A DNA stretch of 64,000 bases from assembly GCF_014852685.1 (NCBI RefSeq), contig NZ_JACZDF010000003.1, positions 372,001 through 436,000 of the forward strand, written 5' to 3'. The notes under the pieces were generated by a model. That model was not told the origin of the DNA, did no database searches, and saw only the letters and a list, made by a program, of their open reading frames with translations. Both the position numbers and the translations under genes were made by a program. Below are positions 32,325-41,152 of the stretch, piece by piece; the first letter of the stretch is position 1; each line of letters opens with the position of its first letter. The DNA is from Flavimobilis rhizosphaerae. Lineage in GTDB: Bacteria > Actinomycetota > Actinomycetes > Actinomycetales > Cellulomonadaceae.

Positions 32325-33815
32325 TCAGCGTGTCTCGCCAGCGAACACGATATCCACCTCGAAGGAACGCTCCCACGGCAGAAGAACCTTGTCGAGCCGA
32401 AGGGTGTCCCCGGGCAGGAGCGCCTCGTGCTCGCGACGCAGCTCGGCGGTCACCCAGGCCTCGGCCGCGGCGACCTCGTCGGCCGGCAGCGGCATGTACG
32501 TGCCGTGAAAGACCTCGTCCCACGCGCGCTTGCGGACGACCGACTGGTAGGCGTGGTCGTCGAGCAGGCGACGCACCCGCGGCGTGCGCGCGAGCTCGCG
32601 CGCGGGAAGCCCCGTGCGGTCCGCGACGACCGCGGCGACGCCGAGCGCGACCGTCGAGCCGAGGGCGTTGCCCGCGGTGTTCCAGCCGCCGTACGCGACG
32701 ATCTCCTCGAGCAGGCCCGCGGCGCGCAGCCCCTCGACGAGCGTCGGGTCGGAGCCGTTGGCGTAGCGCAGGTCGGCGACCGCGACCATGACGCCCGAGG
32801 CGACGTGCTCGGCGACGAGTGCGACGGTTGCGGCGGCCGCCTCCGGGTCGTCGACCGCGCCGGGTCCGCCCTGGTCGCCGCGCGCGGGGTCGGAGGTGTG
32901 GACGACGAGGACGAGCTCGGCGTCCTCCGCGACGACGGTGCCGCCGGCGGCCGCGATCTGACGCGGTACCGACGTCGACAGCGGCGCGTTCTCGTACGGC
33001 GGGATGCGTTCCATGCCCTCCGGGTCCGCGGTGACGTACCTGACCCTCGGGCTCACGCCTGAGAGCATCGTGAGCGCGCGTCCCACGAGGACGGCGCCGG
33101 TCTCGTCCGCTCCCGGGTAGATCGGCACCTGCATCGCCGGGTCGAGGACGCCCCAGTAGGCGAGCCAGCCCTGCTCGACCGATCCCGCGGAGAAGCGGGC
33201 GGTGTCGTCGGCCGTGACGACGAGGTGGTCGAGGACACCGTCGGCGCGTAGGTCGATCGCGGAGAGGTTGACGATGTGGTTGCGCAGGCGGCGTCGCGCA
33301 AAGTCACGACGCACGTCGGCGGGCACGTCGGCAGCGGGGGAGCCCGTGCCGTTCTCCCACGCCTGGTGCGCCTCGCGGCCGAGGGCGTGCATGCGGCGGC
33401 CGTACGTCGCCCAGTACTCCGGCTCCTCGATCGACGAGTCGTGGTCGGAGGCTCGCGTGACGAGCGTGACGGCGAGGATCGGCAGCTCGGGGCGGGCTTC
33501 CTTGATCTCGCGGAGGACGTCGAGGCGGCGCAGGACGGTCGCGGTGTCCTCGTCGGTCGTGCGGGCGGGGATGAGGCCGCCGTGGACGAGCATGTCGACG
33601 GAGACGACGAGCGCGCCGACCTCGGGGTCGGCTGCTCTGTCGCGCAGCCACGCGGCCAGGTTGTCGGTGCTCGCGGCCTCGCGGTAGCGGGCGCGCGCGC
33701 CCTCGGGCGGCAGCTCGAGCGGGTGGCCGGCGACCGCGGCGACGTCGGCGACGAGCCCGGTGTTGACGGGCCGCTCGTCGAGGGGGACGAGGACGATCGC
33801 GGGGCGGGGAGTCAT
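32325..33815 (-). CDS. DUF4127 family protein
   Basis: 496 residues. The protein begins PAIVLVPLDERPVNTGLVADVA, the hallmark of DUF4127, followed by LVVSVDMLVHGGLIPART, ASDHDSSIEEPEYWATYG and the glycan-enzyme-like VVTADDTARFS and GADETGAVLVGRALT. It is soluble with no signal peptide. The family has no assigned activity that I can state, but it is regularly linked with GntR regulators and glycosidases; here it follows the GntR gene with an ATGA overlap and lies opposite nanE and a ROK kinase. A role in amino-sugar metabolism is therefore plausible but unproven. Confidence 0.88.
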   Translation of the reverse strand: MTPRPAIVLVPLDERPVNTGLVADVAAVAGHPLELPPEGARARYREAASTDNLAAWLRDRAADPEVGALVVSVDMLVHGGLIPARTTDEDTATVLRRLDVLREIKEARPELPILAVTLVTRASDHDSSIEEPEYWATYGRRMHALGREAHQAWENGTGSPAADVPADVRRDFARRRLRNHIVNLSAIDLRADGVLDHLVVTADDTARFSAGSVEQGWLAYWGVLDPAMQVPIYPGADETGAVLVGRALTMLSGVSPRVRYVTADPEGMERIPPYENAPLSTSVPRQIAAAGGTVVAEDAELVLVVHTSDPARGDQGGPGAVDDPEAAAATVALVAEHVASGVMVAVADLRYANGSDPTLVEGLRAAGLLEEIVAYGGWNTAGNALGSTVALGVAAVVADRTGLPARELARTPRVRRLLDDHAYQSVVRKRAWDEVFHGTYMPLPADEVAAAEAWVTAELRREHEALLPGDTLRLDKVLLPWERSFEVDIVFAGETR

Positions 33816-34510
33816 CGGGAGCTCTCCTGACGGGGGTGGCGGTGGATGGTGAGGCGGTAGTCGTAGCGGTCGCCGCGGTACGTCGTCACGGCGTGCTCGA
33901 CGACGCGGCCGCGCACGTCGTATGACGTGCGGGTGACGTGGAGGGCCGCTGAGTGGTGCGGGGCCTCGAGGAGGTCGGCGGTGCGGGGGTCGAGGACGGT
34001 CGCGGCGATCGTCTGCTCGGCACGGTCGACCTGCGCGCCGCGGCGGTCGAGCGTGTCGTAGAGGGAGGTCGTGGCGACCTCGTCGAGGATTTCGGAGCCG
34101 AGCCATCCGGGCAGCCACACGTCCTCGTGACAGACGGGAGCGCCGTCGGCGGTGCGGACGCGCTCGAGGTGGAGGACGTCGGAGGCGGGCGGGACGTCGA
34201 GGGCAGGGCCGATGCGAGGTCCGGCGGGGACGATCTCGCCGACGACGGTGCGGGAAGCGGGGGTGACGCCGCGGGCGCGCATGTCTTCGGAGAAGGACGT
34301 GAGCTCGATGGTCTTGGTGATGCGGTGGTCGGCGACGAACGTGCCGGCGCCCTGGACGCGGTAGACGAGGCCGTCGGCCTCGAGGTTCGCGAGCGCCTGG
34401 CGCACGGTGGGGCGGGAGACGTCGAGGGCGGTTGCGAGGTCGCGCTCGGTGGGCAGACGGTCGTGGGGCGCGGCGGCTGCGAGGAGCTTCTCGAGGTGGG
34501 CGCGGACCAT
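33812..34510 (-). CDS. GntR-family transcriptional regulator, HutC subfamily
   Basis: 232 residues. The N-terminal winged helix is RLPTERDLATALDVSRPTVRQALANLEADGLVYRVQGAGTFV; residues about 75-232 are the UTRA effector domain (SFSEDMRARGVTPASRTV, LHLERVRTADGAPVCHEDVWLP). HutC-type regulators bind phosphorylated sugars or other small ligands. It is transcribed away from nanE and the ROK kinase and together with DUF4127, so it likely controls both arms through the palindrome at 34657. Confidence 0.92.
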   Translation of the reverse strand: MVRAHLEKLLAAAAPHDRLPTERDLATALDVSRPTVRQALANLEADGLVYRVQGAGTFVADHRITKTIELTSFSEDMRARGVTPASRTVVGEIVPAGPRIGPALDVPPASDVLHLERVRTADGAPVCHEDVWLPGWLGSEILDEVATTSLYDTLDRRGAQVDRAEQTIAATVLDPRTADLLEAPHHSAALHVTRTSYDVRGRVVEHAVTTYRGDRYDYRLTIHRHPRQESSR

Positions 34511-34656
34511 GACGGTCTTCGTCGTGCGGGGTGCGGCGTGGCCGTCCGACGGTGTAGCCGCGACATCGTTGTCGAGAATGGTTCAAACCTCTTCTGAGTC
34601 ATGCGGGGTGGATTTGAACCCCGTGGTAGCCATCATGCACTCTGAGGCCCTACATT

Positions 34657-34671
34657 GGATAGTACCTATCC
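34657..34671. promoter_or_regulatory. Probable GntR operator
   Basis: GGATAGTACCTATCC is a perfect 6-3-6 palindrome in the divergent gap between the GntR regulator and nanE, 57 bases before the nanE start. Size and symmetry suit a HutC-type GntR dimer. Confidence 0.5.
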
Positions 34672-34728
34672 GGCGAGCTTGCTGGACGACGAACCCGTGA
34701 GCTGACGACGACAGAAGGGAGACGCCCC

Positions 34729-35430
34729 GTGGACCTCGACCGCATCCTCGCGAGCGTGCGCGGCGGCCTCGTCGTCTCCTGCCAGGCCCCCACGGGCAGC
34801 CCCCTGCGCGACCCCGCGATCACCGCCGTCGTCGCCCGCGCGGTCCTCCTCGGCGGAGCCGCCGGCCTGCGCGTCAACGGACCCGACGACGTCGCCGCCG
34901 TCCGCGCCGTCACCGACGTCCCCGTCATCGGCCTCCACAAGGTCGAGGGCGGCCCCCGCCCCTTCATCACCCCGACGCCGGACCTCGCCCGCGGCCTCGT
35001 CGCCGCCGGCGCCGACGTCGTCGCCGCCGACGCCTCGGTCCAGGTCCACGGACCACGGCTCGACGGCTTCGGCGCCGTCGTCGCAGCCGTCGACGTCCCC
35101 GTCATGGCGGACGTCTCGACGCTCGAGGAGGGCCTGCGCGCCGCCGAGCTCGGCGCCGCCCTCGTCGGCACGACGCTCTCCGGCTACACGCCCGCCTCGA
35201 CACCCGCCCCCGAGGGGCCCGACCTTGATCTCGTCGCAGCACTCGCCGCCGAGGGCCTCACGGTCGTCGCCGAGGGCAGGATCCGCACCCCCGAGGCCGT
35301 CGCCGCAGCGTTCGACGCCGGCGCAGCCGCCGTCGTCGTCGGCGGTGCCATCACCGACCCCCTCCTCACGGCACGGCGCTTCGCCGCCGTCACCCCCCGG
35401 GCGCGCGACACCGCAGAGGCGAGCGCGTGA
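34729..35430 (+). CDS. nanE: N-acetylmannosamine-6-phosphate 2-epimerase
   Basis: 233 residues from GTG (RBS GAAGGGA). The TIM-barrel NanE plan is clear: GGLVVSCQAPTGSPLRDP, GAAGLRVNGPDDVAAVRA, PVIGLHKVEGGPRPFITPT, VMADVSTLEEGLRAAELGAALVGTTLSGYT, and the phosphate-binding VVAEGRIRTPEAV. It converts ManNAc-6-phosphate to GlcNAc-6-phosphate. It overlaps the ROK kinase gene by four bases; together the pair would phosphorylate and epimerise ManNAc. No sialic acid lyase is in the window. Confidence 0.92.
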   Translation: MDLDRILASVRGGLVVSCQAPTGSPLRDPAITAVVARAVLLGGAAGLRVNGPDDVAAVRAVTDVPVIGLHKVEGGPRPFITPTPDLARGLVAAGADVVAADASVQVHGPRLDGFGAVVAAVDVPVMADVSTLEEGLRAAELGAALVGTTLSGYTPASTPAPEGPDLDLVAALAAEGLTVVAEGRIRTPEAVAAAFDAGAAAVVVGGAITDPLLTARRFAAVTPRARDTAEASA

Positions 35431-36341
35431 CCGCCCTGACGATCGGCGTCGACCTCGGCGGCACGAAGATCGCCGGGGGATGCGTCGCACCCGACGGGAG
35501 CGTCGTCGGGGACATCGTCCGCGTCCCGACGCCCGCGAGCGAAGGGCCTGACGCGGTGCTCGCCGCGATCGTCGACGTCGTCGCACGCCTGCGCAGCGAC
35601 GGGCACGACGTCGACGCCGTCGGCGTCGCAGCCGCTGGCGTCATCGACGCCGAGGGCCGCGTCACGAGCGCCACCGACCTGCTCCCCGGGTGGGCCGGGA
35701 CGCACGTGACCCGCCACGTCGCGAACACGACCGGCCTGCCCGTCGTCACCCTCAACGACGTCCACGCCGCCGCGCTGGGCGAGGCCACCGTCGGCGCCGG
35801 CCGCGGCTGCGAGTCCGTCCTCCTTGCAGCGGTGGGCACCGGCATCGGCGGCGGCCTCGTGCGTGGCGGACGCGTCGTCGCCGGACGCGCGGGCGTCGCC
35901 GGCTCGGTCGGTCACGTCGTCGTCCCCGAGGCCGTCGGCCACGCGTGCTCGTGCGGCGTCGACGGGCATGCGGAGGCGGCCGCGAGCGGGCCCGCCCTCG
36001 AGCGCCACCACGCGGCTCTCGGGGGAGAGTTGCTTGGACTCAGGGAGATCGTGAGCCTCGCCGCCACGGGCGACCCGCGCGCGCGCGAGGTGCTCGCCCG
36101 GGGCGCGCGCGTCCTCGGACGGGCGCTCGCAGGGGCCGTGAGCGTCCTCGACCCCGACATCGTCGTCGTCGGGGGCGGCGTCGCGCAGATCGGCCCCTCC
36201 TACCTCGACGGCGTCGCGACGGCGCTGCGCGAGGACCTCATGCCAGCGGTGCGCGACGTCCCTGTCGTCGCCGCCGCGCTCGGCACGGCCGCCCCCATCG
36301 TCGGGGCAGCCGTAGCCGTCCGGGGGAGCGGTCGTGGGTGA
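35427..36341 (+). CDS. nanK: ROK-family sugar kinase, probably N-acetylmannosamine kinase
   Basis: 304 residues from GTG. The ATP-binding start TIGVDLGGTKIAGG and the second glycine motif VGTGIGGGLVRGGRV are typical of ROK proteins. The zinc site normally reads C-x-CG-x2-GC; here it is HACSCGVDGHAE with His in place of the last Cys, so metal binding may be altered. DIVVVGGGVAQIG is the C-terminal adenosine motif. Linkage to nanE suggests ManNAc as substrate; glucose or GlcNAc kinases look alike, so specificity is inferred. Confidence 0.85.
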   Translation: MTALTIGVDLGGTKIAGGCVAPDGSVVGDIVRVPTPASEGPDAVLAAIVDVVARLRSDGHDVDAVGVAAAGVIDAEGRVTSATDLLPGWAGTHVTRHVANTTGLPVVTLNDVHAAALGEATVGAGRGCESVLLAAVGTGIGGGLVRGGRVVAGRAGVAGSVGHVVVPEAVGHACSCGVDGHAEAAASGPALERHHAALGGELLGLREIVSLAATGDPRAREVLARGARVLGRALAGAVSVLDPDIVVVGGGVAQIGPSYLDGVATALREDLMPAVRDVPVVAAALGTAAPIVGAAVAVRGSGRG

Positions 36342-36376
36342 GGACGGGGACCGCCGTCCACGGTTCCCGCCCTCAC
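36338..36376 (+). terminator. Hairpin after the ROK kinase gene
   Basis: GTGAGGACGGGGACCG pairs with CGGTTCCCGCCCTCAC (13 of 16) around CCGTCCA. The TGA stop of the kinase gene is inside the left arm. Likely end of the nanEK transcript. Confidence 0.55.
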
Positions 36377-36482
36377 CCGCCACCGTCCCCACCCCGAACG
36401 GCGGCCGTCACGACCCCTGAACGTGACGGACGCCCGCGTGCGGCGCAGCCCCGGTTCCCTGGCCGGACGTGCTCCCGCGCGG

Positions 36483-36520
36483 GCGGCAGCGGCCCGCATC
36501 CCTGAGCGGGTCGCTGCCGC
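36483..36520. other. Hairpin upstream of the LacI gene
   Basis: GCGGCAGCGGCCCGC pairs with GCGGGTCGCTGCCGC (14 of 15) with an 8-base loop, 66 bases before the regulator start. It may be a second terminator or part of the leader. Confidence 0.4.
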
Positions 36521-36586
36521 AGCCCAGCAGGCCTGCCGGGTGAGGAGCGCGCGGTAGGGTCGCAGGGCAGATGAGAGGGGGCCGTC

Positions 36587-37606
36587 GTGGCTCGGGTGAC
36601 GATCGCGGACATCGCGCGCAAGGCTGGCGTCTCGACCGGGGCGGTGTCGTACGCGCTCAACAACCGGCCCGGTGTCTCGGAGGAGACGCGCGCGCGGATC
36701 TTGCGTGTCGCGGGCGAGATGGGCTGGGCGCCGAGCGCCGCGGCGCGCTCGCTGTCGGGTGCGCGGACGGAGACCGTGGGCCTCGTCCTTGCGCGGCACC
36801 CCTCGACGCTGGGCGTCGAGTCCTTCTACATGCAGTTCATCGCGGGCATCGAGTCGGTGCTCTCGGAGCGCGGCTATGCGCTCCTGCTCCAGGTCGTGCC
36901 GGACACCGATGCCGAGATGCGGACGTATCGTCAGTGGCGTGCTGCCCGCCGGGTCGACGGCGTCATCATGGTCGATCCGCGGCCTGACGATCCGCGTGTC
37001 GAGCTGCTCTCCGGTCCTGATCAGCTGCCTGTCGTCGTGGTGGGAGATCCGTCGCTGACGGGCGGGCTGACGAGCGTGTGGACGGACGACGCTGCGGCCA
37101 TGCGCGAGTGCGTGCGGTACCTCCACGCGATGGGGCACCGGAGGATCGCGCGGATCGGGGGTGTGTCGTACTTCGGTCATACGACGATCCGTGACGCGGC
37201 GTTCCAGGAGGAGTGTGCGCTCCTGGGCGTGGTGGGGCTCTCCGCGGAGACCGACTACACGCCTGCTGAGGGTGCGTCGGCCACCCGGGCGCTGCTGCTC
37301 GCCCCTGAGCGGCCGACGGCGATCGTCTACGACAACGACGTCATGGCGCTCTCGGGCATGGGCGTCGCGCGCGAGATGGGTGTCGTCGTGCCCGACGACG
37401 TCTCGCTCATCGCGTGGGACGACTCGCCGCTGTGCGAGGCGGCGTTCCCGCGGCTCACGGCGCTGAGCCACGACGTCACGAGCTACGGCGCGCACACGGC
37501 GCGCCGGCTCTTCGACCGCATGGAGGGGGCGGAGCCGGGCGCGTTCCTCGACTCGACGCCCGCCCTGCGCCCGCGCGGCACGACCGCGCGTCGTCCGCGG
37601 GACTGA
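36587..37606 (+). CDS. LacI-family regulator of the mannan locus
   Basis: 339 residues from GTG after GAGAGGGGG. The N-terminal helix-turn-helix and hinge are RVTIADIARKAGVSTGAVSYALNNRPGVSEETRARILRVAGEMGWAPSAAARSLS; the rest is a periplasmic-binding-like sugar domain ending in a SLIAWDDSPLCEAAFPRLTAL segment. It precedes the ABC importer and mannosidase genes, with the CGCGCTTAAGCGCG palindrome in between, so it is most likely their repressor, released by a manno-oligosaccharide or mannose. Confidence 0.92.
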   Translation: MARVTIADIARKAGVSTGAVSYALNNRPGVSEETRARILRVAGEMGWAPSAAARSLSGARTETVGLVLARHPSTLGVESFYMQFIAGIESVLSERGYALLLQVVPDTDAEMRTYRQWRAARRVDGVIMVDPRPDDPRVELLSGPDQLPVVVVGDPSLTGGLTSVWTDDAAAMRECVRYLHAMGHRRIARIGGVSYFGHTTIRDAAFQEECALLGVVGLSAETDYTPAEGASATRALLLAPERPTAIVYDNDVMALSGMGVAREMGVVVPDDVSLIAWDDSPLCEAAFPRLTALSHDVTSYGAHTARRLFDRMEGAEPGAFLDSTPALRPRGTTARRPRD

Positions 37607-37730
37607 CGCGCCCCTGGGCCGGCCGCGGCCGGTCGTCGACTGCGGCGCGCCCGGGCGGGCTCGCTTCCACCGTCGCATGCGAGGGATGTCCGGATCGTGG
37701 TGGTCGCCGACGCCAGTCTCGCGTGACCTT

Positions 37731-37744
37731 CGCGCTTAAGCGCG
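37731..37744. promoter_or_regulatory. Probable LacI operator
   Basis: CGCGCTTAAGCGCG is a perfect 14-bp palindrome, framed by GCGTGAC and GTCACGC, 141 bases before the sugar-binding protein gene. LacI regulators bind such symmetric sites with a central pyrimidine-purine step. It is the only strong palindrome in this gap of 278 bases. Confidence 0.55.
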
Positions 37745-37884
37745 TCACGCTCCCGACGCTCAGGTCGAGCGATGAGACCAAACTGTGACCAGGATTCTTT
37801 GACTTACCGCTACTTAACCGCTTCACTATCGAACGAGCGCAGGTCCCGAACCGCGCACGTCAACGACGACAGATGGGAAGCACG

Positions 37885-39210
37885 ATGGCAAGGATCCACA
37901 AGGCGGCCGCGGTCGCGGCGATCGCCGCACTGTCCCTCACCGCCTGCAGCGGGGGCGACGACGCCCCGGCGGCGACCCCGACCGCGACCGGCGCCCCCAC
38001 GGGTGACATCAAGGGCACGGTCACCGTCCTCACGAACCGTACCGACCTCACGAAGACGGTCTTCCCCGCCTACGTCGAGGAGTTCAAGAAGGAGTACCCC
38101 GGCGTCGAGGTGAAGTTCGAGGCCCACACGGACTACGAGGGCGAGGTGTCGATCCGCATGGGCACCGAGCAGTACGGCGACGTCCTGCTCATCCCCAACA
38201 AGATCACCAAGGACCAGTTCCCCCAGTACTTCGAGCCCATCGGCACCGTCGACGAGGCCGCCAAGACGTACCGATTCGTCAAGACCGAGGGCTCGCTCGA
38301 CGGCACGCTCTACGGCCTCGCCATCACGGGCAACGCCTCCGGCTACGTCGTCAACACCAAGGTCATGGCCGAGGGCGGCGTGACGACGCCCCCGAAGACG
38401 CCCGAGGAGTTCCTCTCCGCGCTCAAGGCCGTCAAGGACAAGACCGGCGCCGGCTACTACACGAACTACAAGGACGGCTGGCCCCTCTCGCAGTGGCAGG
38501 GCAACCAGGGCGTCATCGCCGGCCCCGACGCCGTGACGATCCGCGACTCCCAGGACGCCCCGTGGACCGAGGGCAACGAGCAGTACGCCCTCGACTCCCT
38601 CCTCTTCGACATCGTCAACCAGGGTCTCGCTGAGTCCGACCCGACGACGACCAACTGGGAGGAGTCGAAGGTCAAGCTCGCCAAGGGCGAGATCTCCTCG
38701 ATGGTCCTCGGCGGCTGGGCCGTGAGCCAGATGAAGGAGGCCGCGGAGGCCAACGGCGGTTCCGCCGACGACATCTCGTTCTGGCCGATGCCCTTCACGA
38801 CCGACGGCAAGCTCCACTCCGTCGTCTCGGGCGACTACAAGATCGCCATCAACAAGCACTCGAAGAACAAGGACGCCGCCAAGGCGTGGCTCTACTGGTT
38901 CATCGACAAGTCCGGCTACGCCTTCGACCAGGGCGGCGTCTCGCCGCGCCTCGACGGCAAGACCCCCGACACCCTCAAGGCCTTCGACGAGGTCGGCGCC
39001 GAGTTCGTCGACCTCAACCCGAGCCCGACCGGTGAGGAGTCCCTCGACTCCGACATCTACAACGAGGCCGAGATCGACCTCTGGGGCGACAGCTACCGCC
39101 GCAAGCTCGTCGACATCGCGCGTGGCGCCGAGAAGGGCGACAAGGCGTCGTACTTCGCGAGCCTCAACGAGAAGTGGGCCAAGGCCCGCGCCGAGGTCGC
39201 CGCGAACTGA
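37885..39210 (+). CDS. Sugar ABC transporter substrate-binding lipoprotein (CUT1)
   Basis: 441 residues from the second ATG, which has GGGAAG just upstream; an ATG four codons earlier is less well placed. The lipobox is SLTAC (Cys21), followed by a Thr/Pro/Ala linker. The mature part follows the family 1 plan: GTVTVLTNRTDLTKTVFPAYVEEFKKEYPGVEVKF, GDVLLIPNK, and YGLAITGNASGYVVNTKVM. Codon use is strongly biased (AAG, GAG, CTC), as for highly expressed genes. With the two permeases it would import manno-oligosaccharides; the ligand is inferred from the glycosidases downstream. The ATPase is not in the operon, as usual for systems sharing MsiK. Confidence 0.92.
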   Translation: MARIHKAAAVAAIAALSLTACSGGDDAPAATPTATGAPTGDIKGTVTVLTNRTDLTKTVFPAYVEEFKKEYPGVEVKFEAHTDYEGEVSIRMGTEQYGDVLLIPNKITKDQFPQYFEPIGTVDEAAKTYRFVKTEGSLDGTLYGLAITGNASGYVVNTKVMAEGGVTTPPKTPEEFLSALKAVKDKTGAGYYTNYKDGWPLSQWQGNQGVIAGPDAVTIRDSQDAPWTEGNEQYALDSLLFDIVNQGLAESDPTTTNWEESKVKLAKGEISSMVLGGWAVSQMKEAAEANGGSADDISFWPMPFTTDGKLHSVVSGDYKIAINKHSKNKDAAKAWLYWFIDKSGYAFDQGGVSPRLDGKTPDTLKAFDEVGAEFVDLNPSPTGEESLDSDIYNEAEIDLWGDSYRRKLVDIARGAEKGDKASYFASLNEKWAKARAEVAAN

Positions 39211-39217
39211 CACGACC

Positions 39218-39245
39218 TGCGCGGGGCCCTGCGGGGCCCCGCGCA
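39218..39245 (+). terminator. Intra-operon hairpin after the sugar-binding gene
   Basis: TGCGCGGGGCCC pairs perfectly with GGGCCCCGCGCA (12 bp, 4-base loop TGCG), eight bases after the stop. It mirrors the hairpin at 24315 in the iron operon and probably reduces read-through into the permease genes. Confidence 0.6.
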
Positions 39246-39296
39246 CGGCCGTCCCGTCCACACCCCGCACCACCCTGCACGAGAAGAGCGTCGAGC

Positions 39297-40214
39297 ATGG
39301 CCCTCCTGACACCGAACCGAGCGCGGACGTCATCTGTCCCGCCTCGCACCCGCCGCGGCTGGCGCATCACGCCGTGGCTCTTCCTCGTCGTCCCGCTCGT
39401 CCTCCTCCTGACGTTCACGTACCTCCCCGTCGCGAACATGGTCTGGTGGAGCTTCACGAGCTGGGACGGCCTCAAGCCCGAGAAGATCTTCGTCGGGTGG
39501 AAGAACTACCACCGCATCTTCACCGACCCGGACATCCTCCAGGTCTTCCTCGTGAGCGCCTACTACCTCGTCGGTGCCGCGATCCAGCTCGTGCTCGCGC
39601 TCTACTTCGCCGTGATCCTCAGCTTCAGGACACGGCTCAAGAATCTCTTCAAGGGGATCATCTTCTTCCCCTACCTCGTCAACGGGGTCGCGATCGGTAT
39701 CGCGTTCCTCTTCTTCTTCCGCCCCGACGGCACGCTCGACGCGCTCCTCGCGCTGTTCGGCGTCACCGACCCGCCCACGTGGCTCGGCGACCCGTCGATC
39801 GCGAACTACTCGCTCGCGTTCACGTCGGTGTGGCGGTACATGGGCCTGAACTTCGTGCTGTTCCTCGGCGCGATCCAGTCGATCCCCGAGGACGTCTACG
39901 AGGCCGCCGACCTCGACGGCGCGACCACCTGGCACAAGGTCCGGTACATCGTCATCCCGGGCATCAGCCAGATCATCGGCCTCACCGCGATCCTCGCGAT
40001 CTCCGGTGCCCTGTCGGTCTTCGAGATCCCGTTCATCATGACGGGCGGCGCGAACGGCACGACGACCTTCGTCATCCGAACGATCGACCTCGCGTTCGAG
40101 TACCGCAAGCTCGGCCTCGGCTCCGCGATGGGCATCGTCCTGCTCCTGCTCGTCATCCTCATCACGATCGTCCAGAGGAAGCTCGTGCCGACCGAGAAGG
40201 GGGACCTCGCGTGA
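39297..40214 (+). CDS. Sugar ABC transporter permease, MalF type
   Basis: 305 residues with six membrane helices after a basic N-terminus. The EAA loop for ATPase contact is EDVYEAADLDGATTWHKVRYIVIPGI, a good match to the CUT1 consensus. Other features are YLPVANMVWWSFTSWDG near residue 45, typical of oligosaccharide permeases. An RBS-like GAGAAGAG lies upstream of the ATG. It overlaps the second permease gene by four bases. Confidence 0.93.
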   Translation: MALLTPNRARTSSVPPRTRRGWRITPWLFLVVPLVLLLTFTYLPVANMVWWSFTSWDGLKPEKIFVGWKNYHRIFTDPDILQVFLVSAYYLVGAAIQLVLALYFAVILSFRTRLKNLFKGIIFFPYLVNGVAIGIAFLFFFRPDGTLDALLALFGVTDPPTWLGDPSIANYSLAFTSVWRYMGLNFVLFLGAIQSIPEDVYEAADLDGATTWHKVRYIVIPGISQIIGLTAILAISGALSVFEIPFIMTGGANGTTTFVIRTIDLAFEYRKLGLGSAMGIVLLLLVILITIVQRKLVPTEKGDLA

Positions 40215-41152
40215 GCGCCCCGACCCTCATCCCGCCCAGCGCCGACGACGTGCGCGTCGAGCGCACCCTCACGCTCGGCGACCGCCTCCGTGCCGCGAGC
40301 GCGCGCAACCGTTCCCGGACGGCCCGCGTCTCCGGCCCCACCGCGGCAGTCCTCAAGTACGTGTCGCTCGTCGTCGCGTCGCTCGTCGCGATCGTGCCGC
40401 TGGTCACGCTGCTCTTCGCGTCGTTCAAGACGAAGGCGGAGTTCGCGGCGACGGGACCGCTCGACCCGCCGAAGAACTGGCTGAACTTCAGCAACTACTC
40501 GAAGGTTCTGCTCGAGGGCGACATGATCGTCGCGTTCGTCAACACGCTCGTCATCCTGGCCGTCGCGCTCGTCGGTACGATCCTGCTCGGCACGATGACG
40601 GCCTACGCGATCGACCGTTTCAACTTCCGGGGCCGCGGGCTCGTCATGTCGGGCTTCCTCGTCGCGGCGCTCGTCCCCGCCGTGACGACGCAGGTCGCGA
40701 CGTTCAAGATCATCAACTTCCTCGGCGTGTTCAACACGCGTTGGTCGGTCATCCTGCTGTTCCTCGGGACCGACATCATCGCGATCCAGATCTTCATGCA
40801 GTTCATGCGGTCGATCTCGCGCTCGCTCGACGAGGCCGCGATGCTCGACGGCGCCAACCGGTTCCGCATCTACCGCTCGGTCATCCTGCCGCTCCTGCGC
40901 CCGGCGATCGCGACGGTCGTCATCATCAAAGGCATCGCGATCTATAACGAGTTCTACCTCCCCTTCCTTTACATGCCGAGCGGCGACCTCGGTGTCCTCT
41001 CGACCGCGCTGTTCCGCTTCAAGGGTCCGCAGGGCTCTGAGTGGGAGCTCATCGCGGCTTGTACGATTCTCGTGATCGTGCCGACGTTGGTAGCGTTCCT
41101 CGCCCTCCAGCGGCACATCTACTCAGGCCTCACCTCTGGAGCGACGAAGTGA
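40211..41152 (+). CDS. Sugar ABC transporter permease, MalG type
   Basis: 313 residues from GTG. Six helices follow a long cytoplasmic N-terminus of 55 residues. The EAA loop is SLDEAAMLDGANRFRIYRSVILPLLRPA. The NEFYLPFLYM segment and the C-terminal ALQRHIYSGLTSGATK end are typical of MalG-like subunits. It forms the importer with the MalF-type subunit and shares its stop with the GTG start of the beta-mannosidase (GTGA), directly coupling uptake and hydrolysis. Confidence 0.93.
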   Translation: MSAPTLIPPSADDVRVERTLTLGDRLRAASARNRSRTARVSGPTAAVLKYVSLVVASLVAIVPLVTLLFASFKTKAEFAATGPLDPPKNWLNFSNYSKVLLEGDMIVAFVNTLVILAVALVGTILLGTMTAYAIDRFNFRGRGLVMSGFLVAALVPAVTTQVATFKIINFLGVFNTRWSVILLFLGTDIIAIQIFMQFMRSISRSLDEAAMLDGANRFRIYRSVILPLLRPAIATVVIIKGIAIYNEFYLPFLYMPSGDLGVLSTALFRFKGPQGSEWELIAACTILVIVPTLVAFLALQRHIYSGLTSGATK

